The notes beneath the pieces were generated by a model. The model saw only the letters and a list, made by a program, of their open reading frames with translations, ran no database searches and had not been told where the DNA came from. This document shows, piece by piece, positions 45,532-59,258 of a stretch of DNA of 64,000 nucleotides. Positions within the stretch are counted from its first letter, which is position 1. The number at the start of each line of letters is the position of its first letter. Origin of the DNA: Bombus terrestris (Eukaryota > Arthropoda > Insecta > Hymenoptera > Apidae); NCBI RefSeq assembly GCF_910591885.1, contig NC_063275.1, positions 16,604,501 through 16,668,500 of the forward strand, written 5' to 3'. The translations under genes and the position numbers were made by a program.

Positions 45532-48500
45532 TTTAGTAAACCTTTTTTGTTGAACATCAAGAGTATTTCTTGTGTACAACCACCTCACGTAAAATAAAAA
45601 TATACATAAAGATAATTTGCGACGCTTCGCAAATAGATAACACGGGAAAGCTTAGCATTTGCAGACTGAAATATACCTTCTGTGCCTGGGAAAGCTGAAA
45701 GTTGAAAGTCGGTTGCCGAAAGTTGTTTTACCGTGCATCGCGGAAGCAAGGCATCGAGGATGGAAAGAAGGGCTGTTTAGAACGTGTCCCGCTTGTGCGC
45801 ACGGTAATCCCGGTACCCGGGCATTATCGTTACCCTCAGGACTTTTCGACACCGAAGAATTTCGCCAAGGAAAATATTTGTCGGGCGTGTCCGGCATCGT
45901 GTATAAACAGATCGACTGCGATGGAAACGCGATTGTGTCGGACAGGTACCAACCAGTTAATGTCCGCATCCCTTGTTCCCGCGTTGTTCTCGCCCCGTCT
46001 TAAATGGAATTTCAGAGTTTCGTAGCCGTAGATATCTCACAAAGATACAGAAAGCACTTTGGGTATCGCGTAAATGAGTTCGTGAATTTTTTCTCTATAT
46101 CTACGGGGAGTAACTCTTGAGAAAGCAGGGTGTAAAGTTCCTTGATAAAATCTGAAGAGATTTACTAAATTATTGATCGATGTTTCGATAATCTGACTGG
46201 AGAAGGTCTGCACAGGTATTTGCAAGTATATCTTTGTGTTTAACTGCTTCGCAAATCTGAATTAACTGCATATAAGATCACTCTCGTTCGAATGGTCCCT
46301 AACAATTACCGATATAATAATACGATGAAATCGAAGAGTCGTGTCTTATCGAAATAAAAGACAACATTAACTTAGCCACAGATATCTGCAGATTTGTAAT
46401 ATCTCCGTTATATCTTCCACGAACACGCATTCCCTACACCCTCAGCAACCACGGTAGAAAACCCAATATGAGAATTTCAATCACAGCGTCGCTTCGGGTG
46501 CCAGTAATTTTTAATTCCCCACCGAATGACGCGGTGGAGAGGATAGGAAGGAACGAAATTGCGGATCCTCGATCGTGGGAGCGTTGCAGGAGGATTCACG
46601 TTCGGGTGGCCTATAGATCGTAGACGCAGCAGCGTCACCGAAGCCGGGTGATGGCCCGTCAAGCATTCCTAGGCGTTCTGGTTTCGCCTCTTTCTCGTCT
46701 CTTTGTGAGGGGGGCGCGCGGTCGCGCTACAAATCCGGCAAACTCTCGCGAACGACGTCTCTTGAATAATTCAGCGAGACCGGTCGCGGTGTCCTACGGG
46801 AGCACGGCCGTTGATTGCCTCGGGAGAGTGTGATCGGCTCGCGCACAGACCAAGCGCACCGCCAGGAAATTCTCTAAGATTCCCGCTCTCAAGGTCCGCC
46901 ACGCCGCCGATTCAGAAGAATTCGAATTAGGATACGCCGCGTGTTAGTTCCTCCTCGATTGATGGCCACGCATTTAGCGAAGAAATATTTGAATCGGTGA
47001 ACAGGAGAAATTATATTCGGAAATAGGGTAGAAACGTAGAATAGAATATCGCGGGAAGACAGCGGCTATATTTTCTATACCATTGGTAATTCTTCGGAAC
47101 TTCCATTAATTGCTCGTTTTCCGAAAGTATCGTTAACCACTAGAACGGAAATGAAAAAATTAACTGTCGGGAAACTCGCACCCACGATCGGCGAACGCAT
47201 AAAACGTTTCTTTCGAAGAACAACCAATGGCGCCGACTTTCCAGTCGATGTTTCTTCGAGTTTCTATCGTAAACTCACCGGTTGCACGCTACTTTCCGGG
47301 GTTAATTGTAATTTATCGTCGGAAAGGGCAAAACGGCGTAATAATCGGGGTAGTCGGGCGCATTAATAGGATTCAGACATCTTGCACGCTTCGTACGCGA
47401 TCGTGGCATCGCGCACGTTCTCGTTAAAACATTACACAATCGTATCTCTCGGGGGCAGATCCACCGGAAGCGTTCGACGGGCCCGATGAACGTCCCCGGA
47501 AACGTCTCTGCGAGAAGAAAACCCCTACTTGGCAAGAAGATCGAAGATTTTGCTCCTTGGTTGCAAAGGAAGTCGATATTGCTTTTATTAGCATATTAAT
47601 CGTAAGACTCTTTGGATGCAGTTCGAGATAACGTTGTGGCGATAGACGTTATTCCTGGCTGGTTCGAACAGAATTTGATTCACTAGGACTTGGACTAATT
47701 TTAATTTTAATATGTATATCGGTTTTTCGAATATAATTTTTCACAAAATAATTGAGCAAGTGATTCGTAACCAACGCAGTCATCCAATAAGTAATCGATC
47801 AATTTTATTCAAACTCTATATCCATCTCTTTTCCTCCATATTCATCGATTTTAAATATGTATGCAAAATTACGATAATTTCTAAAAGCGTTTTTTCAAGA
47901 CGAACAAGCATACTCTTTCACACGTTTCACCGCGGTAATCGCGATCGAAAGCTTCATGCACCGCGTCTTCTGCCAAGAATTCCTGTTTCTCACCTCCGAA
48001 TGCGATTTTCCCGAAAAGGAGACGCGGTGTCCGGAACACAATCGTATCTCGCGGAGCCGGTTCAGCGCGACGCGTTGCGCGGAAGTGTGCACGCGGTGCG
48101 GCGGATCCGCGTCGGCAAAGTGGAAACGAGCGTCGATGCATCGCATCACGGCTCGTTTGCGATTCCCCTGGTAGACGGGGTACCCGTGGGACGCGTTCGT
48201 GTTGCGTACCTACCAAGAGGACTTTGCCGCCGCTTAAGCGCGACGCATTTACATTCCCGGGCTACCGTTAGCAAAGGAAGGCCGGCCTCCTCGGGAGGAT
48301 CCTCGAATCTACATAAATATTCGCAACCGAAGAGGGCGGCAGCTTAATTTTTTGACACGTGTAATTCCATAGAGGGCGATCGTTAATGGACCTCTCGCGT
48401 ACACGTATGCAGATTTAAGGAAGGAAGCCGATCGCTCGAACCAACGATCCGGTCATGGTGGAGCCGCTGTCAGGGGCCCGTCACGACCCCCGTCGCGTCG

Positions 48501-51500
48501 ATCTCACTTAAGCGCTGATTAGCAGTTCCGAAGGCAATAGAGCGAAAGTTGGTTCGTGTAATTTCTCGAAGGTATTCCTTTTGCTCGAATCTCTCGACTG
48601 CTTGACCTGGCGCCTAGCTATTTCTTGCTGAAGCATAGCGTGGTAAAATAACGATATGGCGATATAAAACGAAGACGTTGATTCTTTACGTATGGTATGG
48701 AGGAGGTGCGAAACGATTGAATATTTTATCACCTCGTTTTAATAACTATATTTGCGGTTACTTAGGTACGATATAACTATGATATTCAGAGAACGTGTAC
48801 AAATTTATACACGACGATTGTCTAGCTAGTTAATGTAACAAGATAACGTGTCCATATTTTTTGTAGCCACTCCGTGTAAAGTAGAAAGGAGAGCTTGTAT
48901 CCGCGACGTGGTTGGCGATACTACCTTTGAGTCAAATCATAATTATAAAAATACCTACTTTTAATTGGTATTATTATGAAGATAGTCGCAGAATTCACGA
49001 AGCAAACACGTAGTCGTAATCGTTTGTACACCGTAAAAATATGACAGAATCAGCCGTGAGAGGTGGTGGCCGTAAAAAAGTATCTTGCGTGCTTAATGGA
49101 CTTCCAAGCCGGCCGTTATCTTTCAATTTCAATCTCATATTAACCGGTAAAGTATAAATTACGAAGGCAATCGCGAACGATCTTCCAGCCTCACGCTTCG
49201 TTGGCCGTCCTCTTCGCGTAATTTATGGCGCATCGGTTCGCGATTTATCGTGATTTTATGGTTCACCGAGACGTTGATCGTCTCGCCGGTGAGTTTGAGT
49301 CTCGCACATTAGCTGAACGGCGAACAATTAACCTTAATGGCGGCAATAACACGTTACACCCTGTGTTGCGCGCCTGGTCACCACCCTTCGATCGCTGTTT
49401 TTGCTCGTAATTCGACGAAGCCTCGCTCTTCCGGCTTGGTCCTCGTGAAAATGTCATTATTCCAGTTATTCCAAACAAGCGTTCGCAATTTATACTGATC
49501 TCTACTACTCAAGGTTTCCCAACGATTATCTTTCAACTGCGACATTTTTAACACGTAAATTAATCATTTTTGTCTTTGAAAATAACATTACGAATATGTA
49601 ATACATGGTAAATAGTCCCCGTTCCAAATTTTAGTCGTTCTTATTGAGATATGTATAATTTTGTGTATTAGACTAGATTGGCCGCGTAGTAGTGACACGC
49701 GTGTGTGAATATGAGCGTGCGGAAGTATGTGTGTGCGCGGCGTCTCCAGAAACAGATGAATGTAACTGTTCCGTTAGCAGTGTGGTATGGAACATGGTGG
49801 GACAAAGAGAGTACTGAGACACGTGCAAATGTATATCGACGAAGATCCTGGAAATCGTTTATTAAATAAATCTAAAACTATTTTAATATGAGTTCTAAGT
49901 GTAACCTTAGTGTTCCTTTACTTTTATTTCGGTAATTAAAATCCACAATTCTCAACAGTTCTTCTCGCTACTTCTTCACGTTCGTATCTATTCAAATATC
50001 TTGTTTTCAAATTCTGGTGCGCTTTATTCGCGAAAGCTATGGAACACACAAGAAATAGTAAAATACACCGAATAGCAGTACCAAACGTTAAAAAAGTTAT
50101 ATATATTTCAGTAATCTCTATCGGGAAATGTAAGATTTATTTCGCGTTATCAACTGCGACAAGAACAGCGAGCTTCGTACAACCTATAGATATTCTAAAT
50201 ATTGTACGATTTATAGACGTTTGTATTGATTTACGAAAATATTGTAATTTATAGTTATACAAATCGTAGAAATAACCGCTTCTCTTTAATAGTAATATCT
50301 CGTAGCAGCGGCTAAAGAATCGTCTTCCGATAGTCGAAAATATTCCGGTCGCCTAAAACATCTCCAAATAAAACCACAGATAATTCACTATCAATTAATT
50401 GAATCAGCGAAATATCTCGCGACCCTTATTAAAAGAAACGACCACCTCCCCGTTCTCCGCCGAAAACCTCCGTGTCTACGACTTCGCTGTACAAAAATAC
50501 CTCGGCCTGACAATCTTGCCATCGAGATCTAGCTAGTCGAACGACTAGCTCTCTGGAATATTTCGCGCTAATTGTCAGAAGGTTATCGGCGATCTCATTA
50601 TACGCATACCAGCTGCGTGTATCGTTGCGTTACGGTTGTACGCGGCTGAATCCTCGCCGGTCGTCCTCGCCGAAGGAAAGAGACGCGAGAAACGCTCGAA
50701 AAGAGCGAGCGAGAGAGGGCAGAGGAGACGCGCAGGGAGGTTTTACACGGGCGAACGTTCCCTACGCTCGTTTAGTTGGTTCGCGCGAACGAGGGTGATG
50801 TCACCGTGCCTGTTCGATCCGCTATCGCGAATTTTAATGATGGTGCAAATGTCTCGGCGGACCGGCGCTATATTATCTTGGAGTTTAGGCCGGATGCGAG
50901 GCCGCCCACGCTAGCCCCGGCCACCATTCCTCCGCTCGCTACTTATACTCGCCCGTCTGTCCACGGAATTTCGGCCTTTGTCTCTTTCTCCTCATGGCCA
51001 GCTATCCGAGTGGCAGAGCTCTCGTGTTTCGATTCTTTCGTTTCGATCACTGCCTCTTCTCTCGCGCGTCGCATGATGCTGCGTTCTTCGCTGATGCGTT
51101 TTTCATTGGGCTGATGGGGTTGAGGGATGCTTTGCAAGTTGGCTGTCACGTAAACCCTTTTACGAGTGGAGCAACCTCGAAGATGATTATATTTTTTCTC
51201 AGATGATTTCTCGCATTTCCGACACCAGAAGGAAATACACGCTTTCAATTTTTCATAAGCAATAAATTGATAGTTGCGTTGCGTACGACAATGTTCGAAA
51301 TGCGAAATTTGTGGAATCGTTTTTCGTAAATTGCATCAGCCTCCGGCGCGCAACATTGTAAAAAGCTTAAAATATTCCTCTGTATATCGTAGGACGTAGG
51401 ATATAGGGAGTAAAGTACTGGAAGTTTGTAAAAAGATTGGTATGAGATTGAAAGGATGACAAGAAGAAGTGGGAATGGCATTGGAAATGAAAGGATCCAG

Positions 51501-54500
51501 CTTTAAACTAAATATAACCCACGCATTTTGCACGTTTCCATTGTTTCCTCATAAAGTAGGGCGTCATCCCTTATCAAAAGTGCATCTTATATTTATAGAA
51601 ATTTGCGCGACATAAAGTAACGTTACATTAGTTAGATTTGTTCAGGCAGTTTCTCAACATTCGTGCTGCTCCCAGCCGATCTTGATCTTTTTCTTCTGTT
51701 TCTTCCTTTCTGGCTGCAGTTTAATCTTCTCGCCTTGTATCCACGCTTTCTGGGCCCTGTTCATTTTTTGTCTTTCATTTCGCTCTTTATCTTCTGCTTG
51801 TCCTCTTCTTCTTTTCTCTTGTCTTCATCCGGACACACGATGTTCCCGGGGATCTTCCTCCGTTCGTCGCTTTTTTTTCCTACTTTTATCTTTCTAATTC
51901 GTTTTTCTCGAATTTTCTTCCTTCTTTTCTTTTTCTACATTTTTCTCACTCCTTCTTCTCCATAAGCCCCCTATTCCGATTATTTCAGGCATTAATTTTC
52001 ATGGATCCATAGTACATTCGTGAATTAAAATATCTACGTTTCTTTAAAAAATATATTATACTAAGATTTTACAAAAATTGTTATATCTGCAACGGAAACT
52101 GTAACTGCGGTACATTTCGATCTTCATCTCCTTCTTATTGCTTGAATCGAATTCCTTGCGGACCCGTCAGTTTCCGGTGGCGAGACGCGAAGAGGTTGCG
52201 CAACGAGGTGGCGTGGCTCGAAGGGGTCGAACACAATGGGGATAAATTATCGGCGTGGCGTAGAAGGTCAGCGATTCGAGTGGCGTCGTGAGGCACGGTG
52301 CCGATTACGGTTGACGTTAATTTAGCCGATGAAACGCGCGAAACGAGACTTACGAGGCACGAGATGGTGAATGAAAGGGAACGAAGGAAGGTGTACTCTA
52401 CTCGGCGAAGATTCTTCGCCGCGATCGTGCTGCCACGCCGGCAGAAAAACGACGAACACAACGGCTGTATCACGCGATTCCACCGGCAACTTCGTAAATT
52501 TCAATTTATACCCGTGTCGGCCGACCCTGTTCATCCGTTTAAGTGCCACGCGAACGGCGCTACTAACGCGCCAACGAAAAGCAGGTGATTTCTACACTCG
52601 CGCTCCGACATGCACATCAAAACATCGATCGACTATCCTACTATTCGGTAAACTCGCCAGGATTCAGTTTTATCGTCTTGCTTTTGCTGTATGACTTGTT
52701 TCGATCGCGCAACGATCTGCCATGTTCTCGTTGCGAATTAAATATTTCATAAGTTGAGTAAGTTTCGTCAATCTATTACCGGGTATCTAAACACCAGTTG
52801 TCGGCTGTATCCTAAAAGTTACGTACCTGACATTTACAAATGTACAAGATATTAGACCACTTATTAAGCAAAGGAACATACAGTCTACCACGAAAACATG
52901 TAGATTTCTGAATGTTGAATTACATATTTCGGGATTATTTTTTATAAGAAAAGGAGAAAAGAAGAGAAGAAGGAAGCAAAGCTAATCAGCCTTCTACTGA
53001 TTCGAGAATTTAACCAGGAAGGATCTAGCGTTGTTGGATATGGATCTTTTATGCCCTACAATCCGTTTCGTTAAAGCTGGATAATGTATCGGTGATTACA
53101 ATTTCAGAAGGGACACGAATCTTCGATCGAATTTCAAATCGAGCTAATTCGCTGATCGCAAACTTACAGCGTTTCATTAAACTGCTGTTCTGTTCACTCT
53201 GGGAAACTCGTGCTCGCGATCCGCAATTACTGATTTACTATTGCCGGGAGGCCATTGCCAGGTGGCGAGTTGTTTCTTCGACGCGTTAATTATTTGACGC
53301 GACGCTGGATGAAAATTTACGCGCAGTCACGATTGTGCCGACGAAACGCGTCAGTTCGGTGAAAGCTGTGGTCAATTAATGCGATACTGGTTGTAACATT
53401 ACCTGGTGAGACAGATAACAGACACTGTGCTCTTGTTGCAGACAATTCTGTTTCTAGTACGAAGCAGGTTAAATAATTTCTTCCACCAATTGAAAATAGA
53501 TTATTCGTTTGCTGCGTTAAAATTTCCTTATCCTCTTCGACACGAGAACCGTCCTCAAATAACAAACTGTTATTTAATTAAAAAAAGCGTACAGTTTCAA
53601 ATATTTCATTATAATTAACCGTGACATTGCCACGATAATTTACTCTCTTAGAATTCTCGAAACACAAGACAATTGTTTGGAGAGAAAAAAAACGGTGTTC
53701 AGCGCGAGGAGCGTGAAAACGTCACAAAAGCGCAACGAATCGCGACAAGTTTTAATGGCAATTAAAAGATACAAACGATAAGAATGATGTCAGAATCGTT
53801 GTTTTGTCAAAAGTTCGCGTCGAACCCAATACGAATCCGCGATGAAAAATAAAATCTATGATTACCTTGTGCAGGTTCTTCGTAGTGACATCGAACGAAC
53901 ACAATTGCGCGCGACGTCTCGTTTAATCAAGGCCGAATGTTTTACGCTCGATCATTAAAAGCGAAACGGCCCGTGTTATACGCGAATGCATAAACCTGAA
54001 CGGCGATATCGGCTTTTACGTCGGTTTTATTTAAATAAACTTCAACGACCCCGACACCCTCGACCTCCGCGACGATCCTCCGCGACGCCGCGAGACGATC
54101 CAACAGCTCCCGGTGGAAGGTGCTTTACGCGATCGTACAAAAGGCAATAAACCTTGTTCCTTGCACCAATGATTAGTTGCTTCGAATTTCCCTTTTTTTC
54201 TTTTTTCTTTCTTTTTTGCAAATGGTATTGTTCCGTAACGAAGTGCTGGTTAAACGTACGGTGATACAGTGGAATTATAAAACCACCGAGAAGTTAGGGT
54301 AAACGTGTTTTGGCTGCCAGAGAAAATATATACGAAGAAAATTACAACTTTCCTGTATCTTGATTCCTATTATACAGTAAATATCAATCCGATAATATTT
54401 TTCAAACGATTCTTCCGATCGCCAGAGCTTAATTTGCTTCGTCAGCCTGGAAATCGTAAGAGACGGTCGATTTTCTCGGAAACAAAGCTCGTGTGAACAC

Positions 54501-54930
54501 GCGTCATCGAGTTACACTCGATCCACTGTACTGGTGCAAGGAGGCGAGTTGATCGACGAGTTGATGAATACGAGACGCGGCTCTCAGGCTCTGTTTCCCA
54601 GAAACTCGCAACGTTTCGATCAGCTGAATCGCAAATGAGAGAAAAATATTCTCTGCGCGGTTCCCGCTAATAATGCATCGACAAGTCGGCTTATCGCCAC
54701 AACCGATCGGCCAGATCTAACACGAGTTTGTCGCATGAGTAATCGATTTAATACTCGCGCCAGGATACATGCGTCCGATTTATGTTTAAAAGCGCCGATG
54801 TATCGAAAGAACACCAGGTATCGAAATAACGACGCTGTATAATCTCATTTCATTACCAATAGAAGTTCTAACTATTTCTGTGTTTTTCATAGTAATTTCA
54901 ATTCCTTTTCCTTCGAGATATTGCCCTTGA
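45532..54930. other. Long AT-rich non-coding stretch
   Basis: Nothing here can be called as a gene. A 211-codon plus-strand frame (47712-48347) lacks an ATG-supported conserved part and overlaps open minus-strand frames. GC-richer islands lie at 46640-46960, 47880-48330 and 50640-51000. ATG at 49225 followed by 64 bases to a good donor (CCG|GTGAGT, 49289) is too short to trust. An acceptor (ACAATTTCAG at about 53106) precedes a 58-codon frame ending at 53289, also unsupported. T/C-rich tracts lie at 51671-51960 and 54190-54218. Confidence 0.5.
51671..51960. repeat. T/C-rich low-complexity tract
   Basis: About 290 bases dominated by TTCTTC, TTTTCT and CTTCTTTT. The 100-codon Phe/Leu/Ser frame across it looks like a membrane protein only because of this composition. 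Confidence 0.8.
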
Positions 54931-55032
54931 AAATTCAAATACACAATTTTATTGAAAAATTTAGTTACAACTTTGGAGAATGAATCGTATGGTAAAGATG
55001 ACTATTCAAATTACAATAAAAATGGTAAAAGG

Positions 55033-55282
55033 ATGAAATCCTCAAGATACAGAAAGCCTCAGAATCTTCGAAAGGATAATCTCTCATCGAAGACAGTGGC
55101 CAATTATTTTCTGTCAACCACCATCTCACCCTCAAAGTCCATCACACGGACAACACTCACGAAGCTAACCATTCAGCATAGTCTAGTACCGCGCAATCGT
55201 CTAGGAAACATTCGCAACGGAAGATATTATCTCGGAGATAGATTCTCGATAGTGGAAACGGTCATTAACGTCGCGTCAAAGG
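55033..55282 (+). CDS. Candidate coding exon, unknown basic protein
   Basis: An ATG opens 83 codons plus one base to a donor, AGG|GTGAGA, at 55283 (unspliced, the frame stops at 55308). The frame is in fact open from 54931 in AT-rich DNA, about 125 codons, longer than expected by chance for that composition. The peptide is basic and non-repetitive: MKSSRYRKPQNLRKDNLSSK, then a Ser/Thr-rich middle and GRYYLGDRFSIVETVINVA near the end. There is no signal peptide, membrane span or known domain. Further open frames follow downstream on the same strand, so a multi-exon gene is possible. Confidence 0.28.
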
Positions 55283-55734
55283 GTGAGAAGATCGCGAAAA
55301 CGGCGTAGACTCGCGAAGGTTGTTCCCGGAGGCTAGTGACGGACAGCCGGGCGAGGCCCGCGCACGAACAAGAAGAGAAACGAACGCGGCTAACTCGCGT
55401 GAACCGCGTAGGCCGCCTAACGAGCTCCGGCGAGCGATGTGTACGACGTTCTCTCTCCTCTCGGCATGCTCTCGTTATCCAAGCTCAACACCGAGGCCCA
55501 CCGACCTATACGTGCGTGTGCCCACGATACGTGCCCCTTAAACAGTGACTTAATCACCCGGCAGCATCTCAGAATCGCGCGGAAATGTTCTGTTAAAGGT
55601 CGTGGCTTCTTCGCCGTCTCCCAGTTGATGCCTTTTGTCCAGCTGTTTTATTCCAAGAATCGTTCCCATTTCCATGACCATCGAATCGACGATCAATCAG
55701 AAAAATCTTGATCGTATCGATCGAATCTGAAAAC
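55283..55734. other. Non-coding or intronic stretch
   Basis: GC-rich to about 55530, then AT-rich. Three overlapping plus-strand frames of 70-90 codons carry no splice or domain evidence. It could be an intron between the flanking candidates. Confidence 0.4.
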
Positions 55735-56256
55735 ATGTCAATGCCTCTTCCTATCAACTACACTTTTCTGACAGCTCTCGTCACTATTTTCTTGCCGAAC
55801 TCGGCAAAAATCGTAATTCGTAGCTCGACGTTAATTGTACACGATAGTGATTCTCTCATCATCATCGTTATAAGAGAGTATTGTTTTTTAAGAATTAACG
55901 AAGACTACCGAGAAACAACCATGACACTGTTCCTAAGAATTTTCGAGGGATCTTCACAAACTACATCCTTTCAGAGACGAATGAAACGGAATCGTTATAT
56001 GGCACGTAAGCTTCCTAAATCGATCGAGAAGCGAAAGACGGTCGCGTATCGTCCATCAGGAGCGCGGTGGTTGAGGCCGCAACGAGGCAAGGCGTCGGAA
56101 ACTACGGTGCAAGGAAGAAACCATTCCCCTCGATTCCATCCATTGAACGTCGGCCAGCATCGTTACCGGGCTGCAACAATACGTACGCGAAAGAACTTGG
56201 AATTCCGAGTTGACGACGCTCATGGCCACCTCGCCGCTCGTTCTTTGATAAATTGA
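55735..56256 (+). CDS. Weak candidate ORF, 173 codons
   Basis: From ATG at 55735 the frame is open for 173 residues to TGA. The first 60 include hydrophobic parts (INYTFLTALVTIFLPNS and SLIIIVIREYCFL). The rest is strongly basic (RRMKRNRYMARKLPKSIEK). It lies on the same strand as, and 450 bases after, the previous candidate exon. One frame of this length is about what chance would give in the window, and I recognise no family. A donor-like GGT|GTAAGA at about 56266 lies past the stop. Confidence 0.15.
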   Translation: MSMPLPINYTFLTALVTIFLPNSAKIVIRSSTLIVHDSDSLIIIVIREYCFLRINEDYRETTMTLFLRIFEGSSQTTSFQRRMKRNRYMARKLPKSIEKRKTVAYRPSGARWLRPQRGKASETTVQGRNHSPRFHPLNVGQHRYRAATIRTRKNLEFRVDDAHGHLAARSLIN

Positions 56257-56296
56257 TTCCAGGTGTAAGAGTGTCCCCGTCGTCGTCCCCGTTGCC

Positions 56297-56315
56297 GTCG
56301 TCGTCGTCGTCGTCG
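56297..56315. repeat. (GTC)n trinucleotide repeat
   Basis: Six uninterrupted GTC units with further CGTCGTC upstream. On the minus strand it would encode poly-Asp. Confidence 0.9.
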
Positions 56316-57039
56316 CGAGTGCGCGCGTTTCCAGCCGAGTAACGATGCCGGTCGGTCATTGTCTCAGGTATTATCGAGACGGGCATCTCTCGACGCCTCT
56401 TCCAGCTGCGGGGGCGAACGGGACCCGTCTTCCATTTTTTCTTCTCCCCCGTTTCTTTTCCTCTTTCTCCTTTTTCTTTTTTTCCCTTCTCTCTCGCGCT
56501 TCCTTTCTTTCGCTCGTTCGTTTCCTCGTCTCGTCGACGCGATCGTCGTCGTTCCGCCTCGTCGTTCGACCTCGAGGAACGAGAACGAACGCGAGAAGAA
56601 AAGCTCCGCACCTCCGACTCTCGGCCATTCTTTCAACCCGTGGAAACAGAAGGGTGTCGGCTCGCTAGGTCGACCAAGCGGAAAATTATAAATAATGACG
56701 AGCCTTTACGCTCTCGAGATCTTGCCTCCGACCCCCGGCTTACCACCTGACGACGAGATATCAGAGGGTGGCAGGACGAAGAGCTTTTGGGTATCGATAG
56801 TGCGGTGATAGGTGGCTTCGTTCGATCAGCAAATGGCTGACCGATATTTAAACGAAAGCAATTTTGGGGACGATCGTGCGGGAAAAATCGGAGGAACTTT
56901 AGGCGAACGTGTATTGAAATATCGATAAAGGTGTGTTATACGGAAGAGATTGTTACCTATACTGATGTTGAATACGAAATACGGTGAAGCAGGATGGTAG
57001 AAACCGAACACATATTATATGCTCGATAAACCATTCAAT

Positions 57040-57180
57040 TACGTAGACAAGGAAAAAGATATAAGAAAATAAATACAATATCGAGGACAATTATGAATAC
57101 AAATGAAATTACGTAAACAAGTAGATGGATAAAACAAGCAAATATATAAATAAACGAGCGATGTATATAAAGTTGTCAAC
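57040..57180. repeat. A-rich stretch with repeated AATAAA-like words
   Basis: AAATAAATAC, ATATAAATAAACG and similar words recur. These include AATAAA polyadenylation-type hexamers, but no gene end can be tied to them. Confidence 0.6.
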
Positions 57181-59001
57181 TGCAACCCAGCGTGTCTCAT
57201 CGTCATCGGTGTAAAACCAGGGTTCTCGATTTAATATAAAGTATTCTCGCGACAGATACCGCGTTACCGAACAGAGGCAGTAATATACTCGGCGATTTCA
57301 AACCAGTAGCTATTCGTTTCGAAGCGATTCGGTGACAAAAAGTTTCTTCGTTGATATTCAAAGTTAAAATACGCAAAAAGCAACGGCAATCAAGTGCCTA
57401 TTTGCAGGAGCACAGCCCGAACGCCATAACCGGCGCCTCTATCGAGAGCGAAGAACCGAGATCGTCCACTTTCGATCGGGCACAACTCCATCAAGCGTAA
57501 TCTGCATCCAATCAAGGAGCTCGTCGACCGTTCGATGGTGTGACTCGACATATAGAGAAGGATTCGTGCCGAGAGAGCCGTTTCCACGAACGGTCGAGCC
57601 GACATCTCCTTAACGATCGACCCGCTGTGTATCGGCAAGGATAATCGTCGCATCCGGTGCAAGGAGACGAGACGCTGCGAGTCTCGTTATCGCGCCACGT
57701 CTGTCGTTTGTGCGTGCGTGCTCGCGCGGTTTGACGCCGCCTCGAGGCCACCAGTCCTTGATCCTTTTTTCGCGAACCCAACGCTTTTTTTCGAGGAGAT
57801 TTTAGCCGAGGGACTGGGGAATTTTCGCGCGGTGTAATGAGAAGGTAGATGGGTGAGAAGATACAAGGCAAATGGGGTCCGTTGCTTCTTGTCGTATAAG
57901 TATTCAGTTTGCAGAAGATGAGATCGTGTAAGTGAAAAGTAACTGATTATCTATTAAAATGTATCGTATATCGATCGTGTTCGTAAACACTAGGATACGA
58001 ACAAATCGAATAAACATTTCATAGAACTCTCAGACTTTTTTATTGCTCTACGAAACGCGTCTCTACCTTAGCGCTACTGCTAATTATTTAGAAGATACCG
58101 GTGAAGAACAGGGAACTGGGAGAACCTAGATCACGTGGCGCGTTACTGCTAACGAACGTTAAGGGTAGATTCGGATGAGAAATTAATGAAGAAATGTAGA
58201 GGAATACGGATGTTTCGAAGCGGCAACAGCAGGAAAAAATAAAAGTCCTCCAGGATTGCCCGTGTCAGGTAATCTTAATCGGTAAATGAGACATAACCAG
58301 TTCGAGGACGGTGTTTGTGTCCATTAACCGCATACCCGGCCATTAAACCGTGCCCATAAAGGCCTCCGAAACCTCAGCGTGTTTTCTCGAAACCAGAGAC
58401 CGAGCGAAACATACTCGAAGATGTGGAAGACCACGTCGACGAAAGGGAGAACGAGGCCCAGAGGACTTCGCGGTAACCGGACCCCGTGTATCTTAACCTG
58501 AACTCAAAATGAATCCCAAGCTCGAGAACCACGTCTATGCATCGTAGACTTTACTGTAATCTCTGTTATCTGGTGTCTACTCCGTTTCGAAGTCGTCATC
58601 AAATCACGAATGTAGAATAAAATGTATTTTAACCCTCGATCGAGTTTTATATACACAGATATAATAATCTTGGCTTGGGTTATCTAATTTTAGATCTTAT
58701 TTTCATGCTAGACGCTTAATAAACGTTAACGTTGCTTGCCCAAAAGCAGCTTTAAGAGTTGTAGCTCCGATACAAAATCTAAACTTTTGAGATTATGCAT
58801 GACTCAATTATACTTGCTATTATATTTAAAACCCATTGGACAAACCCCTATTTTTCTAAAAACCATCGCATTTCAACGAAGCTCGCGCAAGAATGCCAGA
58901 GCGATGGGGGCCGAAGAAGCGCGCAATCGCCGGTGTTGCGAGCGGCGGGGGCGCATCCTGTAGAGCGGTGAACGCGACTCCGGCAGAAGTCCGAACGAAC
59001 G

Positions 59002-59258
59002 ATGTTTCGCATTTATAACGAAAGACGTCGGAGGAAAGCAAGGTCGCAGGACGGGGGAAGAACGTACGAACACACACGGTCCCCCGAATACACGGGGCCA
59101 AACACACAGCGTGGCCGTGCAGCCGCTCATCGAGAAGAGAGGATGTACCCTCCCTCTTCTGGCACTCGCGGTGATCGGACACCGGGAGTATCCGACGAGG
59201 TATTCGAGACTCTTGTAGCCTGTCCTCGGTGGATGGACCACGGGGAGCACGGCGGTGG
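59002..59258 (+). CDS. Weak candidate exon, 85 codons, ends at a donor
   Basis: From ATG at 59002 the frame is open for 257 bases to GTGG|GTGAGC, where it would otherwise stop two bases into the intron. The peptide starts MFRIYNERRRRKARSQDGG, is basic and Gly/Pro-rich, and ends VSDEVFETLVACPRWMDHG. The island is GC-rich and the minus strand is open for 146 codons over it, so composition may explain the frame. It could be an upstream exon of the small gene at 59670, but no matching acceptor was identified. Confidence 0.14.

Larger units (their letters stand above)
56257..59001. other. Non-coding stretch with a CpG/TC-rich island
   Basis: The part from 56280 to 56660 is GC-rich with a GTC repeat and pyrimidine tracts, and it gives artefactual Ser/Arg/Phe frames on both strands. 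The part from 57000 to 57180 is A-rich. The part from 57390 to 57870 has minus-strand frames (90 and 119 codons) without support. The part from 58260 to 58400 is a balanced block with CCATTAAACC and CCATTAACC motifs. Confidence 0.5.

Noticed and set aside
47712..48347. 211-codon plus-strand frame
   Set aside because: The first third is AT-rich noise and the rest Arg-rich. It overlaps two open minus-strand frames and has no start, splice or family evidence.
49225..49288. ATG followed by a consensus donor (CCG|GTGAGT)
   Set aside because: Only 21 codons and no recognisable sequence. Such pairs are common by chance.
51663..51965. 100-codon hydrophobic frame that looks like a membrane protein
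   Set aside because: It is the translation of a T/C-rich low-complexity tract.
52138..52155. TATTGCTTGA, the start of miR-137
   Set aside because: The match ends after ten bases and there is no precursor stem.
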